In this document: piece by piece, positions 11,561 to 23,890 of the stretch
Numbering within the stretch: the stretch's first letter is position 1
How the letters are laid out: each line of letters starts with the position of its first letter
NCBI RefSeq assembly: GCF_024166365.1
Contig: NC_064838.1
Location: 76,214,001-76,278,000 of the forward strand
Reading direction: 5' to 3'
Length of the DNA: 64,000 bases
Source of the DNA: Elephas maximus indicus
Lineage: Eukaryota; Chordata; Mammalia; Proboscidea; Elephantidae
Made by a program: the position numbers and the translations under genes
The notes under the pieces: generated by a model
The model's database searches: none
What the model was told of the DNA's origin: nothing
The model's input: only the letters and a program-made list of their open reading frames with translations

Positions 11561-11925
11561 GGCATGTAGTATGATATATTGGTAGCATCAAGGGCCCATT
11601 AGGCCTTCACAGTCATGAGTTTAAAATGACACTCACAAGTTGTATCACAGCTTGGTTAAAAATTCTCACAATCCATTAACATTTTCTGAAGAAACAGGCA
11701 AATCTGCAAAATCCTCTAGTTCTAGATTACATTTTGAAGCAGCAGCATTTTGGCCTAATATTTGACTTGATCGCCACCTTGTGGGAAGAGAGTATAAAGA
11801 TTAGGTTGGTTAGAGATTACCATAAACCAGGTTGTCCTAATCTGAGCAGGGATTAGGGTGGGTATTTTGTTCCTATACCTGTTTAGGAAATGGTTCTGAG
11901 TATTGATTATTCTCTGAGTGTTTAT
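11561..11925. other. intergenic, nothing recognised
   Basis: No gene or named repeat seen. Confidence 0.4.
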
Positions 11926-12082
11926 TACTGTTGTTTTTTTAGCTGCTATCGAGTTGACGCTTCACTCATGGTGACCCCATGCATAACAGAACAAAATACT
12001 GCCAGGTCACGTGCCATTCCCATGATCGGTTTTGGGCCAGACAGATGTGATCCACAGAGTCTTCACTGGCTGATTGCATAAA
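11926..12082 (-). repeat. older afrotherian SINE relative
   Basis: 'ctgttgtttttttagctgctatcgag', 'actcatggtgaccccatgc', 'cataacagaacaaaatactgcc' and 'gtgatccacagagtcttcac'. It resembles the gagctgccatcgag subtype also seen at 32498-32812. Confidence 0.65.
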
Positions 12083-13760
12083 CAGACAATGAGGACTTTG
12101 TTCCTGCACACTTACTACAGCACTGGCTTCATTTTCGTCCATAGCAGTGCCAAATTTCCAATCATTTTGTTTTAAAAATGTGTTGTCAACTCCTTTGGTA
12201 ACAAGTTCTTGGCTTTTCCTTTCAGGTTTAGAGTCTCTGTCACTTTATTTTTATCTAAAAGATCTGGACGTGTGCTTCAGTTCCAAGATCTGTTCATGGT
12301 CTGTTAATGTCACCCTTTTCAAATAAATTACAAACCATTTGAACCTGGTAGCAAGGCGGATGCCAAGGCTGTTGCTGCTGCTTCAGGAGCAGGTCTCCAG
12401 AGCATCATCTATTCCTGATTTTATCTCAAATGTTTGTTTCACACTCTTCCTATGATTAACAGGCTTCCTGCACTTTATTGTACCTATAATTGTAAATGTG
12501 GTTCCAATCAGTTTTTATGGGACAGAACGTTAAATCACTCTTCTTAAACAGTTTCAGTTTTCACCTAAGGCGTGTGACAGTTCCAGGACCATGGGGCTGG
12601 CTCCTTAGCCTCTGCTCTTTGAAGGATGATTTCCAATCTCAGAGGCCAGGACAGGCACCCAAGCTGATAGACATATATTCAAAGCAGAAAGAACTATTAC
12701 AGTGTAGATTTATTCCTTAAAATCAACAGTTTTTTTTTTTTTTCTGAAGATAATAAGGATGTTTTTTGATAAATTTCTGATATTTCTCTAGTCTTTGAGG
12801 CTTTAAAAATTAAAATAAACTCAGCCTGGCCTGGGGCTATTTTATGGGGCCAGCACACTTAACTTCCAGAGCATGTAGAAGGAAGAGTTGGGAACATACC
12901 ATTGAGTGGACATTTAAATACAGGTTTTTAGTAATTGGTACATAGAAATAAGTTAATTAAGGTCATAAATTAAGTCTATATTAAGACAACCAGTTGGTTT
13001 TGTTACCTTTGACAGCTGAGGCAGAAGTAGAAGTGGCCAAATATATATTCAGTGGCATTTGCTTCCATTCCTCGAACCAATAGACTCTGAGTTTAGAGTT
13101 TCCCAAAGCCAATATCAAAATGACCGAGAATAGATTAATGGTGACTTCAAATTCCACCAAGTCCACTCTAAATTGGGAGCACATTTCGTTGAAGATTCCC
13201 ATGAACTAGTGGGAGAAGCACTTATCTTCATGTGCCTGGAGGTGTGGTTCTATACATGGTGTACCCCACAAAACTGATTCCAAATATCACCCATGATGGG
13301 TCCACTTAATCACATACCACTGATACGACAGCAGCCTCCTATATAGTCCAGTGTGCTAGCACCTTTCTTCTGATGCCACAGAGCAAGAATAGAAATCTTG
13401 GCCATTGCTAGTTCTTCAGGCTCATTACACTGGCTGGAAACCCTCGGTCAGTTTCTACTGTAGCATGCCCTGATGGGAAGTAATCCAAGGAGATAATTTT
13501 TGATACCATTTCAGTGGTTACTGGAACTGGTACCTAAAGGATCCACCATCCCCAAATGGCTCCATGAAGAGCTTATTTTTCTTCCCTCCAAATACTGTGC
13601 ATTTTTAACTTGATTCAGTATCTGCTTCCTAACTTTTTTTTTTTTTCCCCCCTCCTCTTCCTTCTTTGTACTTTGTCCTGGAAAACTTTGTTCGATATCT
13701 CAGGGGAAGAGTTCATCCAGACTCCTTCCAGTGGTCATCATCCTCTACAAGCATCCAAAT
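12083..13760. other. intergenic, nothing firmly recognised
   Basis: No gene seen. Poly-T runs lie at about 12731-12743 and 13628-13640. The stretch 13200-13580 is less AT-rich than its surroundings but I cannot assign it. Confidence 0.4.
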
Positions 13761-14276
13761 TGTCTCAGTTTTTTAGAGCAGTTCTAACAGAAATAGCACA
13801 AGTGGGTGGCTTTAAAGAACAGGAATTTATTTTCTTACAGTTTAGGAGGCTGGAAGTCTGAACTCAGGTAATGGCTCTAAGGCAAGGTCCTTACATCTCA
13901 ATTTCAGCCTCTAGTAGCTAGCAATTCGTTTAGTTCCTGGGCTTGTAGATTCAACTGCCTCTGTTGTCCAATAGCTTCTGTTTTCCCCCTGTGTCTGTAT
14001 GTATCGCTGTGTCTGTGCTGCTCTTTATATAACTCGGAAGTGATTAGGTTTAGGATCCACCCTACACTGTATGGCCTGGACCACCCTACACTGGTATGAC
14101 CTCAGATGGTTATTTCATTACATCATATTGGTTTGTATTTTGAATGGTGATTACATTAAGAAAAGTGATTACATTACATTACACATAATATGATTATATT
14201 TTGTTAGATTACATTCACAGGTACAGGGGTTAGGGTCCTAATGCATATTTTGGGGGGTACAATTCAATCCATAACA
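13761..14276 (-). mobile_element. solo LTR fossil, ERVL-MaLR type
   Basis: Read on the minus strand it begins 'tgttatggattgaattgtac' and ends in an old LTR 3' end ('aataaattcctgttctttaaag' type text). The outer 5-bp flanks are CAAAT (13756-13760) and CGAAT (14277-14281), a decayed target-site duplication. It is a lone LTR about 516 bp long with no internal genes, and the divergence suggests an old insertion. Confidence 0.75.
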
Positions 14277-14281
14277 CGAAT

Positions 14282-17234
14282 CAGACAAAAAGTAAAAATA
14301 TTATTAAATAACATATTTCACATCTCTTAAGGGTGTTTTGTGCATGTTCGTGTTCCTGTACCCATATGCACGCACAGTTAAATGTTACAGAGCAATATTA
14401 GCCCTATCAGGCAATGTATTAATTAATCTGAAACAAGAAGAAATAGAAAAAAAAAAAAAGGGTTTCATTCGTTAGCAATGAGGTTCCAGTTAAAAAGAAA
14501 AAATGAAGGAAGGAAAATATTTGCAATTTCATTTTGCTTGCCCCTGAAATGATTTTCTGTCAGCTGTACTTATGACTTTCACGTTTATATTCTGATTTTG
14601 GAGAAAAGGTTAGTATTACAATTATTGATATTATGGGAATGTCAATCTGGTTAATGTTTGATATTAGAAATAAAACCAAAGTGATAATAAAATAAAACAT
14701 ATAAGGGATATTCTAGTTACATCTAGAATCATCATCAATATTTGAAAATGAATATCCATATAGTGACAATAAATCAGAAGGCCATGACTAATTTGTGATA
14801 CTATCATTATGTAGATTGGATATCATTGTAACCTATGTAGCCGTATCTCTGAAGGTCAGGGATGTCAGAAATGACACTGAAGTAGGCATTCACCTCTTTG
14901 ACATTTCAAATGAGAAAGTCTAAGGTGATAAATGGTGTTGACTGAATACCAAGACTGAAGCTGAACTTTAGAGCATTCCTATTAGAAATTTCTACAAGGA
15001 ACTCAAGTTTGATAAACAATTGTCTACAAATTTAAAACATTCCCTGAAGTCCTATATATATATATACACACACAATGAAAATTACAAAGGGAATCACAAG
15101 TCTTGAGTGTGAAGTTGAGCTCTGCCCACGCTCTGGATGACAGGAAGGGGAGAAGAGTGATCTCAGGAAGATGCTATGTGTGAAGGCGGAGAGTTGGCAT
15201 GAACTCAGAGATGGGAAGAAAGGCCGGTGGCCTGAATCACACTTCTTGACTGGTCAGGTCACTGGATATAGAAACATCACACATGGCAGCTGATGTAATG
15301 TCTTCAGAGAAACTTTTACTGTGTTGGATAGTTGGGAACCACTAGTAGGAATCATTTTCAGTGGCTCAATAGCATGATTCAGCTCTGAAGTTCTTGCTAA
15401 GAAAACATTGCTGCTAGAAGTTATCGCTGGGGAGTTGATAAGTAACAGTGCCTGTTAGTGTGAAGACAGTTTTGGGACCAAACATTCTGAATAATTAAGG
15501 CATTGCATCAGCCTGGGAGACCAAGGGACCATTTGGGAAGAAGACATTGACCACAGTTTGCTGTGTGCCTCAGGGAATGCACTTTTTTTTTTCCTCCTGC
15601 TTCCTGTGCCAGATGCAGTTCTAGGGACTCTGTAAGTAGGGCTGATGAAAAGAATACATCATTATCATTGCTTTAATTTAGCTCATGACCTCAGGAAATT
15701 ACGCCCCAGAGAAATACTTGGCATCTTCATATCAACGTTTACAAACCAAGTAATAAATCGTATTGGGTGCAGTAGAATGCAGGTAAATCTCTTTGATCAT
15801 GTAGTCTTTCTGATCTTTTCACTTTAAGGAATTTCTTATAGGCTAAAGCACCTGCAGACAGAATCTTCCATTCAGAGGTCACAAGTCCACTTAAGATTCA
15901 AGGTCCTGGACCTTCATCTATTTCTTGAGCTGTAGGAAATCAATGAAAGTGTTAAGATATATCTTACTACCATTTTCCAAACTGGGAACTTTTCTTCTAC
16001 TTGACTAGATTTTTGAGCCCAGGCTATATTCTAGGAATCAAACAACTGTGTGATATCATGCACAATTCTAAGATTTCTTCATTACCTTGCCTTTCCTGAC
16101 CTCTAAACTCCTCTTTAATTATTTGCTTCAAAAAGTTCTGGAATAAAGTAGGTATGAATATAGGTATAATGGTAGATGAAAAAAGTATTCTTCTGACTAA
16201 TAAAAATTAATCAAATACCCCAAGACCAACTTTTAAGACGATATATCTTAATAATATATCTTAATAATATTTAATAAATAATGGGAAATCTTTCTGCCAT
16301 TTCTCTTTTACGTAGGACCCCACTCTAAGTGTTCTAGAAATTGTATTCTAAATACAACACAGACTAAGTGGCTAGGAATTGATATTTCTAGACTGGCATT
16401 AAAAAATATAAATTCAGGCTGTTTGTGGATTACAGATTATACATGTTCCTGATTAAAACAAAAGAATATTTTGCTTAATCCTTTCCTCAAATGCGGAGGT
16501 TTTTAGGAATGTTCACAAATATTCAGTCTTATTTTTCTTTGGCACATGGTTAGGTGACATTTCCTACGCTCCTTGAGAAAATGTATGGTATTACCTTAGA
16601 AATATGAATATTGGAACATCCTTAGTTCCTCAAAGGAAGATCAAGGTTCAGTTCCCAAAGGAAGGAAAATGGACTCTGATAAGGCATAAGCAAACAGAGC
16701 CCACTAAGACAGTTCCTGCAACTCATCGTTAGCATCCTTGTAAAGCAGGCAGAAGGTATCCGGAAGCGTGTTTAGATATTGTGCAGCAAGATAGCAGATA
16801 TTCACCAAAGGATGAATGCATCCATTTCTTATTGACACCATATTGCACATTGCTTCGTAAAAGACATCATACTCTATTATGGAGGCAACCTGTCATTTTC
16901 AATGTTCCATTTGATACTGTCTCCCAGTAGTTTCTAATTGCTGTTAAGTCACATCAATGAAAAGGAGTCCCAGAGGAGTATTTGTGTCCCAAACCCTGAC
17001 CTCACTTCTGTTTGCCATTCTTTTCAATTAGTGGTCTTATTGTAAGTTAAGAGAGAATTTCTTCTACTGATTTCATGTACAATTACATAGGTAATTTTTC
17101 AGAAAAGATAATAAGTTATTACTTAAATTATTTTCCATTTTTTTCATTTGCTTTATTCATTCAATTACTGAACAATTGATTATTAAATGCACGCTATAAA
17201 CTATCATTTATTAAATACATACTATATTAGATAT
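14282..17234. other. intergenic, nothing firmly recognised
   Basis: AT-rich sequence with a short (TA)n(CA)n run at 15053-15075 and an A-run at 14447-14459. No repeat family is identified apart from the small minus-strand open frame listed separately. Confidence 0.4.
16704..16892 (-). other. short unrecognised open frame
   Basis: A 62-codon stop-free stretch on the minus strand, bounded by in-frame TGA upstream (16893-16895) and TAG at 16704-16706. It reads like ordinary protein (EYDVFYEAMCNMVSIRNG, then HPLVNICYLAAQYLNTLPD, then FCLLYKDANDELQELS) and not like SINE, RTE or L1. The first internal ATG lies about 20 residues in. It could be a decayed processed pseudogene or chance. I do not recognise the protein. 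Confidence 0.25.
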
Positions 17235-17395
17235 GGAAACCTGGGTGGCTTGGTGGTTAAGTTCTATGGCTGCTAACAAAAAGGTCGGCAGTTCAAATCC
17301 ACCAGGCTCTCCTTGAAAACTCTATGGGACAGTTCTACTCTGTCCTATAGGGTCACTATGATTCAGAATTGACTTGATGACAATGGGTTGGTTGG
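17235..17395 (+). repeat. AfroSINE
   Basis: 'ggaaacctgggtggcttggtgg', 'ggtcggcagttcaaatcc', 'actctgtcctatagggtcac', ending 'gacttgatgacaatggg'. Confidence 0.9.
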
Positions 17396-17460
17396 TATTA
17401 GATATGGCAGCAAACAGGAGAGTCATGATCCCTATCTTCATCCTGTGCTTACAGTTCAGT

Positions 17461-17618
17461 TGTTGTTGTGCCCCATTGAGTCAGTTCCAACTCATATCGA
17501 TTGTATAAGGCAGAGTAGAACTGCCCCATAGGGTTTCCAAGGAGGGGCTGGTGGATTCAAACTGCCAACCTTTTGGTTAGCAGCCGAGCTCTTAACCACT
17601 ACACTACCAGGGCTCCTC
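17461..17618 (-). repeat. AfroSINE
   Basis: 'tgttgttgtgccccattgag', 'ggcagagtagaactgcccc', 'cttttggttagcagccgagc', ending 'actaccagggctcctc'. It is in opposite orientation to its neighbour at 17235-17395. Confidence 0.9.
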
Positions 17619-18498
17619 TACAGTTCAGTAGAAACTACTAAGTTTGAGGAATAAAAGTGGAATTATTTCCTAGCTTGTAGTCCTTTCTCCTATTTTACAT
17701 TTCTTTAGACACTGAACAGTTTAATCAAGATTTGCATGTATATGGATTTCAGACGCTAGTGCTCAGGTGGCCTTCTTATGCAGAAAACTCACTCATTCCT
17801 TCCTAAAACTATACTGCTTTGGGTTCCATATAACTACTCTTTTATGATTTTGCTCATGATTCTTTGAGCATGCTTCTTGAGTCCCTTCTGGGATTCTTCT
17901 TTATTTCTTCCAGTTTTTTTCAATGTTAGTGTAACCCTACATTTTGTTGTTAGCCCACTTATCCAAACTTTCTACTTGTGTTCCTTGGGTGACCTCATCT
18001 ACTGTCATGATTTCAACTATCACACACAAGTAAAGATTCCAAAATCTAGTTCTACAGTCCTGACTTGAATTTCATACTTCAAAAAAAAAAAAAAAAAATA
18101 CAAGTGTCTACTGAACATTTTCACATGCATATGCTATGGGTACCTGAATTTCAACCTATCTCCATTGTTTTTCTGTTAATTCTAACTCCCCAACCTGACA
18201 TACCATCACTTAACCGTTAGCTACGTCCTTCATCATCATCACTTTCTAATACGCCCTGATTCCCAATTCAGGACAGTGTATGGAAAATGAGTGGAAAGGA
18301 GACAAACCATGGAAGAAAAAAGTCATTGGTATAGATTTCAGTACTGAGTTTTCTAAATGTGCAACCTGGGCAAGCATTTTCTGCAAATTTCAGTTTTCTC
18401 TCACATAAAATGTCATTGCAAATACATAACTCATGGAATAGCAAAGTAAATTATGTATATATGTATAATTTATGTAAGGGGATAAACACAGTGTCTAG
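17619..18498. other. intergenic; possible MIR remnant near 18340-18425
   Basis: Poly-A at 18081-18098. 'caacctgggcaagcattttct' and the following text look like a decayed MIR core. No gene seen. Confidence 0.35.
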
Positions 18499-19508
18499 TT
18501 GTTGTTAGTTGCCATCCGTTCCTACTAATAGCAACCATATGCGCAGCAGAATGAAACATTGCCTGGACCTGCACCATCTTCATAATCATTGTTATGCTTA
18601 AGCACATTGTTGTGGCCACCATGTCAATCCATCTTGTTGAGCGTCTTCTTTTTCCCCTCTTTCTGCTTTACCAAGCATGATTTCCTTCTCCAGGGACTGA
18701 CCACTCCTGATAACATGTCCAAAGTACGTGAAATGAAGTCTCCTCATCCTTGCTTTAAAGGAGCATTCTAGCTCTACTTCTTCCAAGGCAGATTTTTTTC
18801 ATTCTTTTGGCGGTCCATGATATACCTAATATTCTTTGCCAACACCATAATTCAAAGTCGCCAATTCTTCTCAGGTCTTCCTTATTCATTGCCCAGCTTT
18901 CTCATGGCTATTAAGCAACTGAAAACACAGTGGCTTGAGTCAGGTGCACCCTAGCCTTCAAGGTGACATCTTTGCTTTGTAACACTTTAAAGAGGTCTTT
19001 TGCAGCAGATTTGCCCAATGCAGTGCGTTGTTTGATTTCTTGACTGCTCTTCCACGGGTGTTGATTGTGGATCCAAGTAAAATGAAATCCTTGACAACTT
19101 CAACCTTTTCTCCTTTTATCATGATGTTGCTTATTGGCCCAATTGTGAAAATTTTTATTTTCTTTATGTTGAGGTATAATCCACACTGAAGGGCTTTATT
19201 CTTCATCAGTAAGTGCTTCAAGTCCTCTTCATTTTCAGCAAGCAAGGTTGTGTCATCTGCATATTGCATCTTGCTAATGAGTCATTCTTCTATCCTAATG
19301 CTGCATTCCTCTTCATATAGCCCAGGTTCTCAGATTATTTGCTCAGCATACAGATTTAATAAGTATGGTGAGAGGGTACAACCCAGATGCACAACTTTCT
19401 TCACCTTAAACCATACAATATCCTCTTCTTCCGTTCGAGCGACTGCCTCTTGATCTATGCACAGGTTCCTCACGAGCAAATTGAGTGTCCTGGAATTCCC
19501 ACTATTCA
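18499..19508 (-). mobile_element. RTE/BovB-like LINE, 3' kilobase
   Basis: A reverse copy covering about 1 kb of the RTE 3' end. On the minus strand a 103-codon frame (18958-19269) begins MQYADDTTLLAENEEDLKHLL, which keeps the reverse transcriptase catalytic YADD box, followed by NIKKIKIFTIGPISN. The 5' side stops near 19508 at the 'ctggaattccca' word, so it is 5'-truncated. Outside that block it is frameshifted. An RTE reverse transcriptase normally copies the element RNA at a nicked target. Confidence 0.93.
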
Positions 19509-19639
19509 ATAAATATTTGATGAAGTAAAATTATTTCAATAAAACAGTATTCTCGATTAAATGACTTTTTACTAAGATGACTTAGTAAAACAAATGGAAA
19601 TTAATTAGATAAATCTAAAGTATATATTAGGTTGTGAAT

Positions 19640-19780
19640 AATTATGTATAAATAACTATACTAACTATAAAATAACTATATAATAGCTGTAGCTATGGTT
19701 ATAACTATAACTATAGCAATAACTGTAACTACTATAACTGTAAAACTATAACTATATATATATATATAGTTATATACACC
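19640..19780 (+). repeat. TAACTA / TA microsatellite with palindrome
   Basis: Repeated 'ataactata' words run into 'actataactatatatatata' followed by 'tagttatata', so the right end forms a perfect A/T palindrome around 19742-19775. Confidence 0.85.
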
Positions 19781-19784
19781 AATG

Positions 19785-19947
19785 AAAACTCAAACCTGTT
19801 GCCACCAAGTCCATTCCAACTCATAGTGACCTTACCGGACAGAGTAGAACTACCTCATAGTGTTTTCAAGGAGCAGCCAGTGGATTTGAACTGCCAACTT
19901 TTTGGTTAGCAGTTTGAGCTCTTAACCACTGTGCCACCAGGGCTCTC
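19785..19947 (-). repeat. AfroSINE
   Basis: 'aaaactcaaacctgttgccacc', 'ccggacagagtagaactacctc', 'ttttggttagcagtttgagc', ending 'gtgccaccagggctctc'. It sits directly beside the TA microsatellite. Confidence 0.9.
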
Positions 19948-20142
19948 TCTCTGTATATATAGTTATTATATTTATATATAATTGTCTCCTTAGACCCCTT
20001 GCTGTAAATCTGGTTCCTTGGTGGAGGATGTTTATAGCCCACAGTATAGAATCTCTGGTTTCAGAATGCCACAATGACTTCCTTAAATTCTCCTTGCAAA
20101 TAAATTGTAAGAGCCAGACAAATCTATCTCCTAATGCACGAA

Positions 20143-20300
20143 GGGGAGTCCTGGTGGCCAGTGGTTAAGAGCTCAGCTGCTGACCAAAGGGTCCACAGTT
20201 CAAATCCACCAGCTGCTTCTTGGAAACCCTATGGGGCAGTTCTAGTCTGTTCGATAGTGTTGCTATGTGTTGGAATCAACTAGATGGCAATGGGTTTTAA
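20143..20300 (+). repeat. AfroSINE
   Basis: 'ggagtcctggtggccagtgg', 'gctcagctgctgacc', 'ggaaaccctatggggcagttc', ending 'actagatggcaatgggtttt'. Confidence 0.9.
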
Positions 20301-20517
20301 TGCAGTGAAGGGCAATTAGGGCACTGGGCAATTAGGGAACAGGAATTCTTTTTGTGATCTCCCTCTCTTACCAACGACACCATTTTTTCTTTTCCCTGTT
20401 TTCTACATAACTTTCATCACCACTTGTCTTTTTTCTTTTATTCTCTGGTACCTTTGATCTGCCTGAGGCAACTAACAAACTTTTTTTTTCCTGGTTTCTG
20501 AGTATGAGGGGGTTAAT

Positions 20518-20730
20518 TTGCCCTTGTGGCTCAATGGTTGAGCACTGGGCTGCTAACTCAAAGGCTGTTGGTTAGGATCCACCAATCACCCACTCTGTGG
20601 GAGAAAAGACCTAGCAATCTGCTCTCCTAAAGATTACAACCTTGGAAACCCTGAGGGCAGTTCTACTCTGTCCTGTAGGGTCTCTATGAATCAGAATCAA
20701 CTGGATGGCACCGAACAACAACTTGCTATT
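20518..20730 (+). repeat. AfroSINE, long subtype with AAC tail
   Basis: 'gcccttgtggctcaatggttg', 'gcaatctgctctcctaaagat', 'ctgtcctgtagggtctctatg', ending 'ggcaccgaacaacaac'. Confidence 0.9.
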
Positions 20731-21895
20731 TGTATAGACTAAATAGATAAGCAAAAAGTTAAGCTTAGTACAACACCTGGGATGTTTCTGACTAGCACAG
20801 GAAGGAAAACTTTAGGGAATAATACTTTCTAGAATGATAATAACTGACATTATGTCTCAAAATATTCCCTCTAGAATGCAGAGAGCTTTTCTCCCCCCAG
20901 TATTCTATGAGAATGCTTATTTAAAAAAAAGGATAGACAGACTTGATAGTAACTTAGACAGTCCACTAACAAGTAAGTAAATGATTATTTCCATCTTTAG
21001 CAACTCGGAAAGACATCATTACAGAGTAATTCAGCATGATATTCTAATAGACTTCCTTATGTTTTGTCACTATACTGCTGCCACATCCTCTGAGAAAGGA
21101 ACAAGGAAAAACATTAACAACTCAGTGTTTGTAAAAGTTTACCATTAACTTAGGAAACAAACAGAAGAAAATACAAATTTGAGGAGGAAAATCTATATTT
21201 TGAATTCAACAAATATTTTATGAGCATCTGGTATGTGAAAAGCCATCATTGCTGTGTGGGGAGAGATGGATGAAGCCCAGGGCTATTGCTTCTTGAGATG
21301 ATAGAGCGTATAAAAGTTCACAAATGCTTCTGTTGTAAGGTAGCAATGAAGTTGTAGCAAAGAGCTTCGAGTACTGGAAAGTTAGAAGAGGTTGTGTCTA
21401 ATAAGAAATTAGATAAAAAGTTAATGGATGTGATGACCTTGACATAGTTTTTGGAGAATGCCAGATTTTTCACCTCCAAGTGAGTACATTAAATAGAATA
21501 TTGTACTACCACAGTATAGAAAATTACTCCTTGCATGTTTCCAAAATGAAAGAATATAATTTGCAGTTGACACTCTTCTGAGATTTATTTTAAAAGTTGA
21601 ATAATGACATCTCAGAGAAACTTCAGAGCAAACATGATGATAAGGAGGCTAAAAACTATATAATTACTTTGAAGAATAGTGTGCCCTGTATGTGGGAGAG
21701 TAGTTTCTGAAAATATTTTGGGTAAATATCATCCCTTTTACTCAATATTTGTCCCTATCCGACCTACTTCCTTTTCACACCTTGTTACCATTGTGCCTCT
21801 GTAACACTCCTGTTTCTCTGTCTGATAAAATTCAGTAAGAGTAACAACTAAATATTAATGTCATTGTGTTTGGAGCAACCGAATATTGGAAGCAT
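20731..21895. other. intergenic, nothing recognised
   Basis: No gene or named repeat seen. Confidence 0.4.
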
Positions 21896-22062
21896 AAACC
21901 AAAACCAAACCCACTGCCATCAAGTTGATTCCGACTTACAGCGACACTATAGGACAGAATAGAACTGTCCCATATGGTTTCCAAGGAGCACCTGGTAGAT
22001 TTAAATGGCCGATATTTTGGTTAACAGCTGTAGCTCTTAACCACTATCCCACTAAGGTTTCC
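21896..22062 (-). repeat. AfroSINE
   Basis: 'aaccaaaaccaaacccactg', 'gattccgacttacagcgac', 'gtttccaaggagcacctgg', ending 'ccactaaggtttcc'. Confidence 0.9.
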
Positions 22063-22449
22063 ACTGGAAGGACAGGTAATGTATATTGAATTTTATGGCA
22101 ACCTTTGGTCCTCAAGTCAGAATGTTTCCAAGGTATCTCTTTACCAGATATCGAAATTCAAGAGATTCACTTACACAGAGTGAGGAGCTCAAAAGGCAGA
22201 CTATACCACCCCTTACTCTGGACTTTTGAGAGACAAAGAATCATGGGACAGCCTGTTAACCTTCTCTCACACACATGAGTTGACATAAATTGGAAGCAAC
22301 TCATCGACAGCTAACAAAAAGGGTCAAGTATTCATATAAAAAAAAATGCTTAAGGTTTCATCTTCATGGATGTCAGTGTCTTATATGGCAGTGTGGTGCA
22401 GTGTAAAGTGCATTATCTTCTACTACAGATTATAGAGCTGATTCACTAA

Positions 22450-22498
22450 CCCATAAAACCATAGCCCATTGTCATCAAGTCAATTTCAACTCATAGGG
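22450..22498 (-). repeat. AfroSINE fragment
   Basis: Only the outer 50 bp survive: 'cccattgtcatcaagtcaat' then 'ttcaactcatagg'. Confidence 0.6.
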
Positions 22499-22635
22499 GC
22501 AAGTTACTTAAAATCTATCTCTTTATCCCCCAGCTTTAAAAATTCAGAGTATATTTGTCTGTCTTTCATGCTACATATGATAGAAAGAAAGCCCCATTAA
22601 ATGAATGGTGTGAATATATTTCATAATCAGAATTC

Positions 22636-22831
22636 TTATTGCCTTTGAGTCAATTTCAATGCATAGTGACCCTATAGGACAGAGTAGAACTGCCTATAGG
22701 GTTTCCAAGGCTGTAGTCTTTACAGAAGCAGACTGCCACATCTTTCTCCCGAGGAGCAGCTGGTGGGTTCCAACCACCGACCTTTTTGTTATCAGCCAAG
22801 TGTTTTAACCACTGTGCCGCCAGGGCTCCTT
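22636..22831 (-). repeat. AfroSINE, long subtype
   Basis: 'gacagagtagaactgcctat', 'ccaaggctgtagtctttacag', 'ccacatctttctcccgagg', ending 'ctgtgccgccagggctcct'. Confidence 0.9.
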
Positions 22832-23589
22832 GTAATCAGAATAGCATTATAATATTATTAATTAGTAATATTACATAGTAATTAGTAATATGTATTAGTA
22901 CATTTTACGAGGTAGGGAAAGTTCAGTTCAAAAGCATTTACTGAGCACCTACATTGTATAAGGCATTTGATTTGAAACAGTAGAAAATAAATTCTGAGAG
23001 CTCATATTTTTCCAAGAATCTTATTTGAGGAAGGAAACTAAAACAATTCCATACATATAAGTGTATTGTAAGTGAAAATGTGTAAAATTACAAGAATGTT
23101 ATAAAGAAAGCTTGTAGAAAGTAGGAGAGAGAATTTCCTTCACCACAAGACAAGCATTGAAGGCTGCCTAAAGGAGGTTCCTCTATAGTTGGGTCAGGAT
23201 GTTTTGAGAAGGAGGAAGTGGTTGGATAAGAAAAGGAGGAACAGAAATAGCAAGATGGGTTTTGAGAGCTTCATCCCTATTCATTTCTAATCTCTGGCTT
23301 TTACATTATTTCCATTATGAAGTTCCCACAGATACACTTACTAATCCTTACTCCCATGCTCCCATTGCATGATGAATATATCCTTATTAGACACAGAATT
23401 CAATGAATATTTGTCAATTTGGGAACTATATTCATGCTCTTCTAGATCATGATATTTTGTAGATTAAAAATTCCTTTGTCCAAAAAAATACGTGTACTTG
23501 AGGTCATAGAATATGTTTCTAAAGGATATTAATAAATGTACGATTAAAGTAATCTGGGTTTGTTTGGAATATGAATGAGCTTTAAGACT
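22832..23589. other. intergenic, AT-rich, nothing recognised
   Basis: Includes a small attagtaatatta-type AT-rich patch at 22850-22910. No gene seen. Confidence 0.4.
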
Positions 23590-23890
23590 GCTGATCCCCA
23601 ATACCTGTGGCTCTAATCCCATTTGTGAATGGGTTTTCTCTGATATGTTAATGAGACAGTATTAGTGTAGGGTGTGTTTTAAATCAATTTCTTTTGATAT
23701 ATAAAAGAGATTAAACAAGGAAGTGAGCAAGGAGAGATCAGGGAAGATACATGCCATACCACATGAAGATTGCCAAGGAGCCAAGACAAGGACCTTCCCC
23801 CAGAGCCCATGAGAGAATAAAACTTCCTCTAGAGCTGGCACCTTGATTTCAAACTTCTAGAACTCAAAATTATAAACAAGTTAATAAAAA
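23590..23890 (+). mobile_element. partial LTR fossil, ERVL-MaLR type
   Basis: 'caatacctgtggctctaatccc' at the left, 'tatataaaagagattaaacaag' in the middle, 'ccacatgaagattgccaagg' and 'accttgatttcaaacttcta' at the right. The internal word order matches the LTR at 43233-43758. The outer left end is missing, so it is an incomplete, old LTR. Confidence 0.65.
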
